The position numbers and the translations under genes were made by a program. Shown here one piece after another: positions 42,774-54,164 of a stretch of 64,000 nt of DNA (position 1 is the stretch's first letter; each line of letters starts with the position of its first letter). The stretch spans positions 1,984,001-2,048,000 of the forward strand of contig CM074136.1 of the NCBI GenBank assembly GCA_037178625.1. Reading direction: 5' to 3'. Source of the DNA: Skeletonema tropicum. Taxonomy: Eukaryota; Bacillariophyta; Thalassiosirophyceae; Thalassiosirales; Thalassiosiraceae. The notes under the pieces are model-generated. The model had not been told where the DNA came from. It ran no database searches and saw only the letters and a list, made by a program, of their open reading frames with translations.

Positions 42774-43996
42774 TAAAATTGATCACTGCACAGTTTTACA
42801 AAACAGACACTTTCTCACCACAAAGAATACAACAACTCAATTAAGCGTCTGCATCTGGTGATCAGTAAAACATCTGCAAGCGCACGATTCGATATATCAA
42901 GCACAGTTTTACAAAAAGACATTTTCTCGTGACGAAGAAAGACAAAAACTAAATCGACTAACGCCCGTGTAAAACCTGTATTTCTTTCTCGTACAGACCG
43001 ATTTAGATGCTCAAAAAGCGCATCTAGTACAGTCAATTTCTCGCTTTCAACAGGTACTTCTTGCTTTCTACATAGGAACACATACAGATCCTACGCCGGT
43101 AGTCTCTACCGAGGACTCTACGTGTCCCTAAAGTAAACCTTCTCACTAAAAAACACATGTACTGATTCCTACCTATAACTCTGTAGAATAATGGGGGTGA
43201 AAAATAATGAATTTTCCCACCTGTAATAGAAGGGCACCTGCGGCCCCCTATTACGCTGCTCTGCACTCCATGAACGGGGGCCCCGAGGGCCGATGAACAG
43301 TACGCGGACAACGCTAGTATTCCACGTGCCAACGTTCCCTACAACGAAGTGGAGCTGTGCAAGATTGTCTTGGCCAGCATGCCCAGAGAGGTTAGGGATT
43401 CTCTTCGAGTGACGTCTCCAAATCGTCCACTTGAAACAGAGCTGGAGCCTTTGGTCGCTCGCATTGACGCCATCTTGGTTCAGCAGAAGACCCAACGCGC
43501 TTCAAATGAAAAGGATAAGTCTACCAAGAACGGAGCTTCCAACCCCAACCCTAGAAACCAGAAGAAGAATGGTGGAGGTGGCGGTGGAGGTGGTGGTGGT
43601 GGCAATCCAAGTACTAAACCTACGCCTGAAAATCCCAAAGAAGGTGGGTGTGGCAACTGTCAGAAGAATGGAGTCAAAGCTTGGTTTACCCATCCTACGA
43701 TTCAATGCCGCAACTACGAAGTCAATGGTCAAAAGAAGAGGCGTGATGGTGAAAACCGTCAACTACGCGATCACGAAAAAGAAGAAGGATCTGTGAAGGA
43801 CCTCATCAAAAGCGAAATTGCAGCCGCACTCAGAGACATGCGTTCTGGTGGTGGTGGTCGTGATCATTACAGGCATGACCGACGTGAGCGCTCTCGTTCT
43901 CGCTCTAGGTCTCGCTCTCGTAGTCCTGAATACCATCGACGCAGCCGTAGCTATCGCCGTCGAGATGACTATTGAATCATTGGGTCCGACACTCGA

Positions 43997-45598
43997 ATGG
44001 AAAATAGTAACTTAAAAGAAGTAAATAATGAATCTGATTCTTATGAACGTTCAGTTAAACGAAGGAAACCTAATACTATCGATTTCGATTTGTATAACCT
44101 TGACCATTCGCCGATTAAAGGTGTCATACCCGATTGGAGCGGTGTAAAAGACATGCACGCATCGCTTCGTCAAAAAGTAATCAGGGGAAATGGACTTAAG
44201 ACTGTTGTTGTCGCAGCGTCCCTGACCAAGAAGGGAAACCGTAACTCACGCCCCTTGGTTTTATTACTTGACTCCGGTGCAGATGATGACATCATCTTTC
44301 TGCCCGATGAAGAAGTAAAGGCTTTCGACACTATACCTCTAGCTCATCCAAATGTGTGGACTACGTCCAATGGCCAGTTCAACACAGGTGAAGTCGCAGA
44401 ACTATCTTTCTTGCTTCCGGAGTATTCTCAAAGTAAGATTATGTCTTGTACTGCTGACATCAGACGCATCCACAACAGGAGGAGCGTTCAATACGACGCC
44501 ATTATTGGTGTTAAAACCCTTCATGCTTGGGGAGTTACTATGCATTTCAAAGAGAAAGTCCTTGAAATTGATGGCATCTCCCGTCCTATGAAAAACAAGG
44601 ACGAATTCAAAGATGAAAACGTCTTGATGAACATCTATGATGAAGCCCTAGAGCCTCAGTCAACTAAAGAGGAGACTGACAGAGCCGTCAAGATTTTGGA
44701 TGCCAAGTATGAAGCCGCCGATCTCGAAAAGATCGTCGATGAAAATTGCTCTCATCTCTCCAGAATGCAGAGACTTCAACTACTCAACTTACTCAAGAAA
44801 CATGAGAAGATGTTTAGCGGTTCTCTCGGTGAATGGAAAGGTGAGGAAGTCCATTTTGAGCTTAAGCCAGATGTGAAACCGTTCCGTGGTAGACCGTTTG
44901 ATGTCCCACAGATACACAAAGCAACAATTATGAAAGAACTTCAACGCTTAATTGATATAGGAGTTCTGGAGCAGGTGCAACAAGCAGACTGGCTCAGTCC
45001 ATCTTTTATTATTCCTAAGTCAGACGGCACAGTCCGCTTCCTCTCCGACTTCCGCCAGCTTAACAAAGCGCTAGTGCGACGCCCCTTCCCGCTTCCTAAG
45101 GTATCGGGTATGTTGCAACAGATGGAAGGCTTTACTTTTGCCTCAGCGATTGATCTCAATATGGGATATTACCATTTGAAGCTTGATCTCGAGACGATGA
45201 AGATTTGCGCCATTGTATTTCCTTGGGGAATTTACAGGTACAAAAGACTTCCAATGGGAGTTGCTTGTAGCCCGGACATCTTCCAAAGTAAAATGAGTTC
45301 ACTCTTTGCTGAGTTGGACTACGTGCAGGCTTACATTGATGATTTGCTCTGCCTATCCAAAGGAACCTTTGAAGACCACCTGGAGAAACTCGACGTGGTA
45401 TTACAAAAATTAAGCGACGCTGGTCTGCAAGTCAACGCAGCCAAAAGTAAATTCGCAGCCGTAGAGATTGATTACCTTGGGTATCATCTCACCAAACAAG
45501 GAATTGCACCACAACATTCCAAAGTCGCCGCTATCCTTGCTCTCAAACCACCTCGTAACGTGAAAGATCTTCGACGTTGCCTCGGTATTATTCAGTAT
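43997..45598 (+). CDS. Gypsy pol: protease and reverse transcriptase (truncated)
   Basis: Same frame as gag, 21 nt after gag's TGA. Aspartic protease motif LLLDSGADDD (about residues 88-97). Reverse transcriptase with SDGTVRFLSDFRQLNK, IDLNMGYYHLKL, LPMGVACSPDIFQ and the catalytic YIDDLL near residue 446. The frame ends at the start of the RNase H connection (DLRRCLGIIQY) because E begins there; the ORF then runs by chance to 45730. Without the rest it cannot support transposition. Confidence 0.85.
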
Positions 45599-45694
45599 GA
45601 AATGGTGCGCGCGGCGATTTGTGACTGCATGTTGTGTGTGGTGTGTAGTGCGGCGCGGGCCCTCGGGGCCTGTTTTTTTTTTTGCAATGTACCC

Positions 45695-45823
45695 GTCTAT
45701 AAATTTGCTCTGCAATGCTTGTTTTTGTAACATAAATGTGTCATGATGTCAAAATTATTCTGTGGATTTCGTGTTGGATTTTTTTTGCAATGTATCCGTC
45801 TATAAAGTTGCTCTGCAATGCTT
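45695..45823 (+). promoter_or_regulatory. duplicated TATA motif of element E
   Basis: GTCTATAAATTTGCTCTGCA (45695) and GTCTATAAAGTTGCTCTGCA (45797) about 102 bp apart, matching the pair in A-D although the flanking DNA has diverged. Confidence 0.6.
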
Positions 45824-47082
45824 GTTTAATAACATTCTTATAACAGAAACGTTTTATAGTACATACTCACTTACTTACTTAGAGCCGTTCCAAGCAAAAT
45901 TGCATCGTAGATGCATAAGATTTTGATAGCAGCTAACAAAAAAGTGCAGCGCGCTGTCCGAGCAACCTGGAGCGCAACTGCATGCATGCATGTTTTTTCG
46001 TTCGACAGTCAGTATCTAACATGATAGCCGCTACTCTCATAGCCACCACGTTGCACAAACCCTACCAATAGTAATATCCAGTGAACTATATCGCAGACAA
46101 CACCCTTTGCAACTATTCAGCCGCAGGGTTTTATTATTACAACTGTCTACACCGCATAAATAAATGACTAATACATGCTACATAAATGTCATTTCTGTCT
46201 ATGATGTTGCTATTTTTATCCAGCCTATTGCAATATTATGGACAATAAATAGCCGACACTTCTTATATATAATAATGTTGATGAGTTGCGGTCTTTAGAG
46301 CCGCTCGATCCGCCGTCTACAGGCTTATTGTTGTGTTAGAGTGTCAAATTATTTATGCAATTTTGTGCACATCTTGTGTCCTTGGTATTTTGGAGGTGTG
46401 GGGGGGCTTTAATGGTCATTCCGAGCAACCAGAATCTCACTTCATATTACCATCGGCGATGGGTAGCGGAGGGGTAGTGCCTATAGATGTTTATCATCTT
46501 CGATGGGTGCAGGGAAGGTGGTTGTTTTCATTTCAAATCTCAATGAAGTGGATTGCAATGATATTATCTCCACCCCTACAGCAGCCGAAACGCCACACTG
46601 CTGCGAAAAAATCGCCATAATGTCGTTTAAGGGATGGGCCATCGATACCTTATGAAATATACTCATGGACTGAGATAGGCGGCCATACTAGGGGTGCCAT
46701 TGTAGGCCATTGTGGTGGCATCTTTTTCTCTTTTTCTGCACGATCATCGATCATGCAAAAACCGAGTTACCGATCGCGTTTGACAGTACTTTATATCGAT
46801 CGCGTTTTACATATTCTCAAATATATGACGTCACTTGTTCCTCTCCTAACTTCAACGTGTCAGCTTCTCTGCTGGCAGGAAGAACATGTCGCCATCCGTG
46901 ACTTTTCCGCGCAGCCACTCATCGACTATCATGCTACGGAACACCACATGCAATTAGAAGAGTGCATAAATAATAATGAGTGGCTTGCGTATGACATTCC
47001 TCGCACGCAAATCAATATCTTAAATATGTGACCATTACGGACCGGCATAACCAAACCACGAACAAAATTGACCGTATAAAAT

Positions 47083-49319
47083 ATGCACACTTCAAGAGAG
47101 AAAGCGCAGCAACAGCAACCATCCTCTTCCGACGTGAACAGCAAGAGCGCTCGGAAGGGTGTTAGATGCTCATTTCTGTCTATTCGTCAAATAATTTACA
47201 ACGTCCAATGGCCGAAAGTGCGTGTAGGCGATCATATCTTCCGCGAAATAGTAGAATTACAATCATCGCGCAATCCATGCTTCGAACACTCTACTGATCC
47301 ACATACTCTTCTGAGGCTTGTTCTTTCCTCTTGCAATATGCGTGAACTAAAACATGTATTGTCTGAGCTAGGATGCGTAATGGATCTATATCGCACCAGA
47401 CAGGAACAATTATCTATCGCTTACAATGTCATTTCCAATCGCAACGTTACCTGTAACGGTTCAAGCTCGGCTCAGTTCTACAAATCGGATGCAGAAAGCA
47501 AAGCTGGAATAATGAATTATGGCCGTTGTGTAAATAACAGTCATAACTTGCAGTCGTTGGCTGCTCCAGAGTGTTCCAGCGTATTGTCTAATGGGTAAGT
47601 CCGAAAGTGTATTGTTAAGATGAGCTGAAATTGGAAGAAGCGTCTTATGTGATTCAGAATTTCATGTATAAGCGAAACGCTTAACACTGCGTAAAACATT
47701 ACGTAGATTGATCGTACGAACATAGAAAGGATCGCTCATTCATCTACATTTAAGTCGCTTTTTGCTGTGTGGTATTAACCTTCCATAGAGTTCATGCCAA
47801 AAATAAAATTGTGATGTATGCAAATTTATTTTAAACTTGAACTGGTATTGTTTCTCCCATATGAATGTCGTCATGTCAAAAACTAATCACTTATCCTTAC
47901 TTATCCCTATTTTCATTTACTTCAGCAATGGCGGTGTGACAGCGGGCAACAAAAAAGATGTTGTCGACAACAACAAGAACGAGCATGATATACCTCTTCT
48001 GCAGACAAAGCAAGGCGATTGCATCTCTCCCGCTCATGTTAGATGCACTAACTTTGAGCAGGCAGAAGCATTTGATGCATCATGCAAATCATGGAGATCA
48101 TGCGATAATAATAATGATTATGACGATGTCGAGCAGGCGAGTTCTTTGTTAAAGTTAAAGCAATCATCAAAAAATTATGACATCGAACAGCAGTGCCCTA
48201 AAGAGAGCAATGGTAGTGCCGCAACTCCAGTGAATACTCATCATCCGTCTGAAACGGACATACCAGCGTCTACTCCTTCTGGTGAGGAGTCAGCAGTTGA
48301 CCCAACTAATCTTCCGGCGTTGCTGTATCATGCTGGGGAACAACCTGCTACTGTTCGCGCATATCGCCGCTGCTCAGAAGATCACAGTCTTGTGGGCCGC
48401 CAAACCATTCGCGATCATTTATATGATTCTCTGTCTACCAGTAGACTTCCGCGCAGCTGTCTCGACCGCCTGTTTCATGAGTCTTCTGGTTCTACCGTGA
48501 AGGATTATCCGTGTCGTAATGCTACTTCGGTTGCTAGACTGTCAGGAGAACGTGATAATGATGGCACCAATATGGGTGTTGGTAATGTTGATAACGCCCC
48601 CTTGGAAGCAGACGATGCTGGTGTATTTCGTAGCAATAATGGCAATGCAGCTCGGCCAGTTGGAGTTGGAGAAATTCCACAGAACACAAAAGCGTCTGGA
48701 ACTATTGGATCTATGTTGGGAGAGCTGTCGGAAAAGGTCATTCCAGTTCCAGTTGTGACACCTGTAAAAGATACAACATCGTCCATTGCTAGACAAGGTG
48801 AGTTATTATACTTGTACGAGTGTCACTGGTACGGTGTACGATTCTGAAAATAAATTTGTCCTCACGACAAAAATATTTTGAGGTCCGATACTTCACTTCA
48901 TCGCTGACATTTTTGGTCTTTTCCCAATGTTACTTCCAGCTCCGAATATATCGTTAAAACATATAATATTCTTTGTGACAACCTGGCTTCAAAAAGTCCT
49001 ATGTGTCAAGCAAGTCCGACACAAAGGCATACCTCTGAAGGAGATCAAGAAGCAAAGTATGGTCGCTGAACAAAATTTGGTAGACGGTCATCGCGAGACG
49101 AAGCTTCGTTTCATTCCGAAACATAAATCACAGGAACTTGATGACATAATCGTGTTAGTGACACTTGGCAACATAATGGACTTACAGAAACACTCCTTAG
49201 ACAGTCCTGTTTGCCACACCATTTGCGACAGCTTGGTCAGTTCAGGTATATCATCCCTGGAGAGAAGTTCTTTTCCAATGCAATATTCACAACTTGCATG
49301 GAAAATAAATTTGTCTTGA
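47083..49319 (+). CDS. element E gene: three-exon protein with SAP-like segment
   Basis: Exons 47083-47594, 47926-48797 and 48940-49319. All introns are GT-AG with matching phases (2 and 1). 587 aa. Residues 75-117 (TLLRLVLSSCNMRELKHVLS onward) align by pattern with residues 88-140 of the A-D ORF1. The middle exon is Asn/Asp/Ser-rich and probably disordered. The last exon is helical and basic (KEIKKQSMVAEQNLVDGHRE). No HUH Rep, helicase or integrase motif is seen. The stop codon lies inside a perfect hairpin. Probably the element's own DNA-binding protein. Confidence 0.6.
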
Positions 49320-49335
49320 AGACAAATTTATTTTC
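49301..49335. terminator. perfect hairpin over the stop codon of the E gene
   Basis: GAAAATAAATTTGTCTT and its exact reverse complement are directly adjacent, 17 bp arms with a 1 nt centre. The TGA is at the tip. A weaker version occurs in intron 2 (about 48846-48880). Confidence 0.8.
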
Positions 49336-49570
49336 AATCACGGCAACATGACAAATTAACGACAATCAATAAAGGATACAACAAAGGGAGAATATTTCTC
49401 GTGATGAAGAAACATGTCACCTATAATGACAATGTACCTGTATTTCTTTCTGCAAATGACGGTATCCTCGACAGATATAGCCAATCAATTTCTGTAAAAA
49501 GCACCTTTAAGCCAGGTACTTCTCGCTTTCTACGTAGGAACAAGTACAAATCCTACAGCGGTATGGTCTA

Positions 49571-49855
49571 TGACAACTTAGGATTTGGAACGCTGCCTTT
49601 TTATCATCATTATCGGGAATATGGGATTTAGGAATTATGGGAATGGGGATTTACGTTATTTCATGTCGTCATCGACGAGAAAACCAGCTGCTCGGAAGTA
49701 GCCATCTGCTTGTTTTGGCGGGATAAGATTTTATTTCACCACAGGTTGAAGCACTACCATGACACGCCGACCTCTCACTCTTTTGTAGATAGAAATAAAG
49801 AATAAACAACGTGTAGTAGACGAAGCCGACAATGGCGGAGACTTCTCCCAATAAT
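49571..49855 (+). repeat. 5' LTR of F, first part
   Basis: Continues at 53770-53990 on the other side of element C. Matches 57106-57388. Confidence 0.85.
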
Positions 49856-50374
49856 CGGCCCTCGGGGCCCCCGTTCATGGAGTGCAGAGCAGCGTAATAG
49901 GGGGCCGCAGGTGCCCTTCTATTACAGGTGGGAAAATTCATTATTTTTCACCCCCATTATTCTACAGAGTTATAGGTAGGAATCAGTACATGTGTTTTTT
50001 AGTGAGAAGGTTTACTTTAGGGACACGTAGAGTCCTCGGTAGAGACTACCGGCGTAGGATCTGTATGTGTTCCTATGTAGAAAGCAAGAAGTACCTGTTG
50101 AAAGCGAGAAATTGACTGTACTAGATGCGCTTTTTGAGCATCTAAATCGGTCTGTACGAGAAAGAAATACAGGTTTTACACGGGCGTTAGTCGATTTAGT
50201 TTTTGTCTTTCTTCGTCACGAGAAAATGTCTTTTTGTAAAACTGTGCTTGATATATCGAATCGTGCGCTTGCAGATGTTTTACTGATCACCAGATGCAGA
50301 CGCTTAATTGAGTTGTTGTATTCTTTGTGTTGAGAAAGTGTCTGTTTTGTAAAACTGTGCAGTGATCAATTTTA

Positions 50375-51460
50375 CTAATCACCAGATGAAGATCCTGCGA
50401 AGTAATCACTTGGGATTTCATGATCCTTCTTCGCTTCTTTCCACTTCTTGTTCGGGTTGGTTATGATGTTGGTAATCCTGGTTGTCAGGTCTGTCCTGTC
50501 TTTGATGAAATTGCCCTTGATTGCTGCTGCGTACGATGTTTCTGTGATTTCTTCCAACTTTCTCTTGCTATACCTTGTCTTCGACTCTTCTGCCTTCCCC
50601 TCCAAGTATTTCACCCAATTTGCTCGCTTCTTGTACGATTCGCAGAACTTGCCATTTTGCTTTCTCTTGCAATTTTTTAATCGGTTCGTTGAAATGTTGC
50701 TTCCGGTCCAGTATATGGCACTGTCCGACGGGTATGCTTGATCTTTGGAGCCAAGTGTTTTGCCTCTGCTGGTAGCCACGTACATTGTTCCAAGAAACTT
50801 GCTAATCTCCCACAACTCATCTGCTGGATCTATTATCATGCGGTTCCAGCGGTCTCCTTTGTCGAATCCAGCTTCGAGTCCTTGACAGCGGTGGATGGTG
50901 ATGGCGTAGGCAATTTGCAATGGCATGAATAATGCGGTGCAGCATCCTCTGTTGCAAATCTGCTCGTAGGGTGGGATTGGCACGTGCTGTGCGCAATAAG
51001 TTGGGGTAGGATGCATTTGTATCAGTATGAAATGAGTTAGTAGTGTTTTCGCAGAGAGTGGCAATTGTCTTGTGTCTTTCGTGTGTCAACTTTTACTCAC
51101 CGTTGGGTTGTTCTTGTCCCATGGGTCCTCGCCTGGTGGTGGTTTGTATGTAGGGAAATCCACAACAATGTACTTCGGTAGGCTAACCTCACCTTTACCG
51201 TTTGGTCCAACGGAGCGATCCTTATCGTAAACGATCTCGACAACTACCCCAATAGCTGAGACGTACAATCCTGAGTTGGGATCGATGTTGGCTGACTCCA
51301 AGCAAACATGTGCACCTACGCACACATCAAAGGTGTAGAATAGCCTCCTGCCGTAAAAGTGCGACTGGTATGCTGTGTTATTGCCCGCCATCCTGCTGCT
51401 GAATTGACACCTGAGCCTAGCTATTGGTACTTTCAGTCGTTCGTGTGTTTTGATCAGCAT
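50375..51460 (-). CDS. element C ORF2: helicase C-terminal part, intact 3' end
   Basis: Exons 51460-51101 and 50986-50375. It differs from B by few substitutions (for example Gln to Lys in the KQNG segment). Same missing Walker motifs. Confidence 0.7.
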
Positions 51461-51579
51461 GTCTACGTAGGCAGTTGCATTTGTTTATTAGGTAAAATTG
51501 TTCAGTGATCGATTATACTAAAATGATTCAATAAGCAAGCGATACTTAGTGCGGCAGTGCACATGCACACAAAATAAAC

Positions 51580-52360
51580 TCACATGATAGTTGAATCAGG
51601 AGAGGCCTTCTCTCCGACAGGTACCGGTTTAGACTTTTTCGTGACAGCACCTTTCTCGGACAAATCCGGTTCATCATCATCTTGAACAGGTTGATCACGG
51701 GAGCCCGAATGAGTTTTGTCTTCAAGTACAAGTTTCCCGTTCTCATCACTGGTGTGAAGTTGAAGGTTGAAAAAAAAACTTGTAAGTAAAAAGGAAAGAC
51801 AGAATTTGTAAAACGGTACAATGAACAAAAATACCAAAATCATTGAACCACACGAAATTTAACCTTCTCTCTTACCAAAAATGCTCACAATTTGAAGTGT
51901 ACGGCGCTTGGCTTGTACCTCCTTTCTGAGCAATAGCGGCAAACATTAAGAAGTTGACCGCTGCAGACACCAGATCATCTTTGTCAGTAGAATCAGTCTT
52001 ACCAACTGGGACATTCGGGTAATGTTCAGACAGTTCATTCAGGATGTACTTGATTGACCCGACTTCAAAGACGGAAAGAGCAGAAAAGAGCAGTTGTTCC
52101 TTCTCCAACTTGGCAACGTCAAACCCATCGCCTAATGCAACAGACGCTAGCAGCAAGAAGATACGATCGTCGGTACGCACCAAACGCCAATTGATGTCTG
52201 TTACGCTCAATGCAATGACAGGAGCCGACGGTTTAGCGGCAGTCTTGACCCCTGACGAAGTAAGACGTGCATCGACATTGCTCCGATTCCGCACGGCACG
52301 GAAGCCCTTACCATTACTACCAACGGTGGATATAACTGGATTTGTGTTGCCAAACTTCAT
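51580..52360 (-). CDS. element C ORF1: SAP-like protein
   Basis: Exons 52360-51876 and 51748-51580, 217 aa. Identical in translation to B over exon 1. Confidence 0.65.
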
Positions 52361-53769
52361 TATTTATTCGGACAATGTAGAAATGTGATGATGTAAATGA
52401 TGCAATGCATAATTTATGAGAGCTGTTGAACGGCTCGACAACGTACAAACTGCCTACATAACCGCCGCCAACGCACCAGCGCAATAATCAGCAGAGAACA
52501 ATGCAATCAATAACCAACCACGTCATGAAGTAAACGAGTTCCTTCGTAAGCTACGTCGGCAACACAAGATCTTGTGGTTCAACACATCGACAACACGTCG
52601 ACAAAAAGATTCAGCTCAACACAAGACGTCGACGTGGAGTTAAGAACTGACGTATTGATCAGTACGTGGCCAAAGATCGGCAGTTATTCAAATGCAAACA
52701 CGTCGGCAACCAACGTCGGCGTCTATTTAGACTTGCATCAATAGACGACTCGGCAGATAATGTAATTGAGCCAATGTCGACCTGAGTACTTGCTGCATGA
52801 ACTTAAATACTTTTTTGTTCATTGGATTTTGCCAACACCTGACTTCTGGTACTTTGTGACGTAAGACGATTGGAATCAAGTGTACTAATTCCTTAAGTAA
52901 CGAAGTTTACCACGTCACTCAGAGAAAAAATTAAGAAAATAGAGGGTGACGGGGATGCACACCGGAAAGAACGAAGAAGCTCATCGACAATCTGACTTAA
53001 TTAGCCTGGAAAAGTCCTTTTTAGCACAAATCAAGCGATTTTTAGATCTAAATCATAAGATATAGCATCTAAATGACAATGAAAATGGGCATTTCAGCGG
53101 GGATAGGAGGGGGGAAAATCCCAACACTTCAAGTTGAAGTTCCGGAAGTAATTTGCTCGCTACTTTGGATCTCCCCGATGGAAAAGATATGCCTTGTACG
53201 CTGGCCCACGCCCACGAAACGCCAACAAAACTTACGACCGTTAGAACAATGACAGCTACCACGCCTTTTCTCATTCTTGAGACCTTTTGATTCAAATTTT
53301 TTGTGGCCTGTCTCCACGCAATTAGAACCGCTGATGAAGGTGGCTAAGCTCCACCGAAACTCGTAATTAATGAATCATAAAAGTTCGGTTATATTGCTTA
53401 CTACCATCATCTGGAAAAACTCCTAGCTTGTAATAAGGACTTCGTGGCTTATTGCATTCAAGACATTTCTTTTCACATTGATAAAGATTGACAACGTCAT
53501 TGCAGAGCAACTTTATAGCCGTATTCTATTGTAAAGAGACTAATTGGTAAAATTGTGCACAGCACAATTATACCAATTAAGGCCAACGTCATTGCAGAGC
53601 AACTTTATAGCCGAATTCCGTTGTATAAAGACTACTGACAAGCCACACAGCAAATGGCCAACAGCAAGATGACGACACAATACTTTACAGGCCCCGAGGG
53701 CCCGCGCTGAACCCGCCACATACACCGCTGCACGCCACCACTATCGCACCATTCTGCGCGCCCCTGTTT

Positions 53770-53990
53770 AATTTTACTTCGATAGTCGGGTAGGATAGAT
53801 GAGCAGATAGCTCCAACATCCAGCTTAATTTGGTATTTGAACTCAACGTTCCAGAATCTTCATACGTCCTTCATCTTTCACTTCCGCCGAGCCACCCGTC
53901 GTTCAGATCAGTGATCCTCGTACCGCAAGTCAACGTCGATGTACGCATATAGATTTCTCAGGCTTTGAGCAGATAATACTCAACTTGAGA
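53770..53990 (+). repeat. 5' LTR of F, second part
   Basis: Matches 57389-57605. Ends CAACTTGAGA. Confidence 0.85.
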
Positions 53991-54164
53991 GATTATCATT
54001 GTCTCGCGTTTTCTACATAGCTATCAGACCACCGTTGTATTGTCTGATCAAGCCGGACGTAAGAAATCTAGAGATCATCCTCACGTCACTGATTTAAGTG
54101 GACTTCAACTTGCCGGGTTAACACCTCGCTCAACAGAACTTCCTTTCATACCAAGTGGACACCC

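Larger units (their letters stand above)
39378..43292 (+). mobile_element. helicase-bearing element, copy B
   Basis: 3915 bp inside the Gypsy gag. It shares with C the left junction GAAAATTAAACAGG-type extension, the AGCGAGCAAATTAC variant and an intact helicase 3' end, so B and C form one subfamily. Only AT can be duplicated at the target. The paired TATA motif lies at about 39535 and 39629 and the ACGT array at about 40418-40620. Confidence 0.9.
38402..43975 (+). pseudogene. Gypsy gag, interrupted by element B
   Basis: Left part 38402-39376 and right part 43295-43975 are in the same frame and together would give about 551 codons. The left part is a capsid-like helical protein. The right part has a Gly-rich linker, a cysteine/histidine knuckle-like cluster (CGNCQKNGVKAWF...H...C) and an Arg/Ser dipeptide tail (RSRSRSRSRS), probably for nucleic acid binding. 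Element B sits between, flanked by AT. The stop is TGA at 43973. Confidence 0.75.
37948..45598 (+). mobile_element. Ty3/Gypsy LTR retrotransposon, 3'-truncated, with element B inserted
   Basis: Begins TGTAATAGTCAAGTAG inside the R2 hairpin; this TG is the expected LTR start. 37948-38401 is LTR plus leader (LTR end not definable because no second LTR remains). Gag follows and is split by B, then pol with protease and reverse transcriptase. The element is cut at 45598 where E starts, so RNase H, integrase and the 3' LTR are missing. Confidence 0.8.
49856..53769 (-). mobile_element. helicase-bearing element, copy C
   Basis: 3914 bp on the minus strand in the 5' LTR of F. The left junction on its own strand carries the same AAAATT extension as copy B, suggesting C derives from B together with a few flanking bases. 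At most 1 bp is duplicated at the target. The ACGT array lies at about 52545-52750 and the paired TATA motif at about 53490-53610. Confidence 0.9.

Noticed and set aside
45599..45730. Continuation of the pol ORF past 45598
   Set aside because: It runs into the left end of E, and the residues no longer resemble Gypsy pol.
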